Assembly: GCF_002222055.1 (NCBI RefSeq)
Contig: NZ_MUGS01000018.1
Span: 1-47,258 of the forward strand
DNA: 47,258 bases
Origin: Flavobacterium araucananum
GTDB taxonomy: Bacteria > Bacteroidota > Bacteroidia > Flavobacteriales > Flavobacteriaceae
Reading direction: 5' to 3'
Position numbers and translations under genes: made by a program. The notes under the pieces were generated by a model. That model was not told the origin of the DNA. It ran no database searches and worked only from the letters and a program-made list of their open reading frames with translations. This document shows, one piece after another, positions 46,867 to 47,258 of this stretch. The stretch's first letter is position 1. Each line of letters starts with the position of its first letter.

Positions 46867-47258
46867 CTACAATAAGTTCAGTCGTTTCATTAAATCTGGT
46901 CTATTGGCGCGACTTACAGGAATGACGTCTTTGCCAATTAAGACACTATTGTCTTCAATGTCAATAATTTTTTTTGTATTGATAATAAAGGAACGATGCA
47001 CTTTCAAAAACAAATCTTTAGGTAATTTGTGTTCTATTTTTTTAAGGGTTGAGTGGACCACATAGTTTTTGTTTTCCGTTTTGATATGAATATAATCTCC
47101 TTTAGCTTCTATAATATTGACGAAAGCAAATTCAATTTTGATCAGACGGCGATCAATATTGATGTAAAATTCGTTTGCATTATCTTCGTTTGCGCCTTTA
47201 TTTGCAATTATTGTTGCAGATGATGGAATAGCATTTGCTTTTTGAATCGCTTTTTGAA
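46867..47258 (-). CDS. LytTR-family response regulator, C-terminal part
   Basis: The gene is cut by the window end. The visible 130 residues are a linker (QKAIQKANAIPSSATIIANK) followed by a LytTR DNA-binding domain. It has RRLIKIEFAFVNIIEAKGDYIHI, then STLKKIEHKLPKDLFLKVHRSFIIN, IDIEDNSVLIGKDVIPVSR and a final MKRLNLL. The residues F-x-x-V-H-R-S-F-I-x-N are diagnostic. LytTR regulators are usually receiver fusions controlled by a LytS-like kinase. The frame is open to base 47256, so the receiver should lie beyond the window. An internal GTG at 47061 is not the start. It converges on the TPR-barrel gene. Confidence 0.9.
   Translation of the reverse strand, partial: QKAIQKANAIPSSATIIANKGANEDNANEFYINIDRRLIKIEFAFVNIIEAKGDYIHIKTENKNYVVHSTLKKIEHKLPKDLFLKVHRSFIINTKKIIDIEDNSVLIGKDVIPVSRANRPDLMKRLNLL

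Overview
The window looks like chromosomal or accessory DNA from a member of the Bacteroidota, most likely a Flavobacterium-type organism. The DNA is very AT-rich and start codons mostly lack Shine-Dalgarno sequences. It carries two type IX secretion (T9SS) substrates, a SusC/SusD pair, a Bacteroidetes-type MobC coupling protein and many histidine kinases with a short 'SHDLK' phosphorylation box. No tRNA, rRNA or CRISPR array was seen.

Region 1 (1-7.5 kb) is a scrambled accessory island. An RND efflux pump that has lost its first half is fused to the inverted start of a small secreted protein. Then come an NmrA-like NAD(P)-binding protein, two SRPBCC-type proteins and a HigA-like HTH protein without a toxin. 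A macro-domain pseudogene with two in-frame stops follows, then a YhcG/DUF1016 PD-(D/E)XK protein and an internally deleted, frameshifted mobC. Most of this reads as the decayed remains of an integrative conjugative element.

Region 2 (7.9-16.2 kb) is a polymorphic-toxin locus. A small T9SS-sorted protein carrying an RHS-like motif precedes a 2250-residue SpvB/FG-GAP/RHS protein with a unique C-terminal tail. A lipoprotein starts 2 nt after the RHS stop and is the immunity candidate. A decayed IS6-family element lies downstream.

Region 3 (16.3-25.1 kb) holds a large T9SS type B surface protein and a broken polysaccharide utilisation locus. An IS1-like fragment abuts a 5'-truncated SusC, followed by an intact SusD lipoprotein and a secreted endonuclease/exonuclease/phosphatase-family enzyme.

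Region 4 (25.4-46.8 kb) is the most interesting part. A GAF kinase and a CheY-like receiver precede a tightly packed operon: a 982-residue kinase with an HNOBA (sGC-type, NO-associated) N-terminus and several PAS domains, a FIST protein of the NosP type, a NahK-like kinase and an HPt protein. Facing it is an operon for a flippase, a GT4 glycosyltransferase and a receiver domain fused directly to a GT2 glycosyltransferase. Divergent from that are a GT-C-like membrane protein, an Ig-like secreted protein, a membrane-anchored GH5-like hydrolase and a TPR plus outer-membrane-barrel exporter. I infer an exopolysaccharide assembly and export system whose glycosyltransferase is phosphorylated by a NO/redox-type phosphorelay. 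Two copies of a roughly 300-bp repeat, each followed by a conserved leader-like block, sit near the two ends of this region and may mark common regulation. The window ends inside a LytTR regulator gene.
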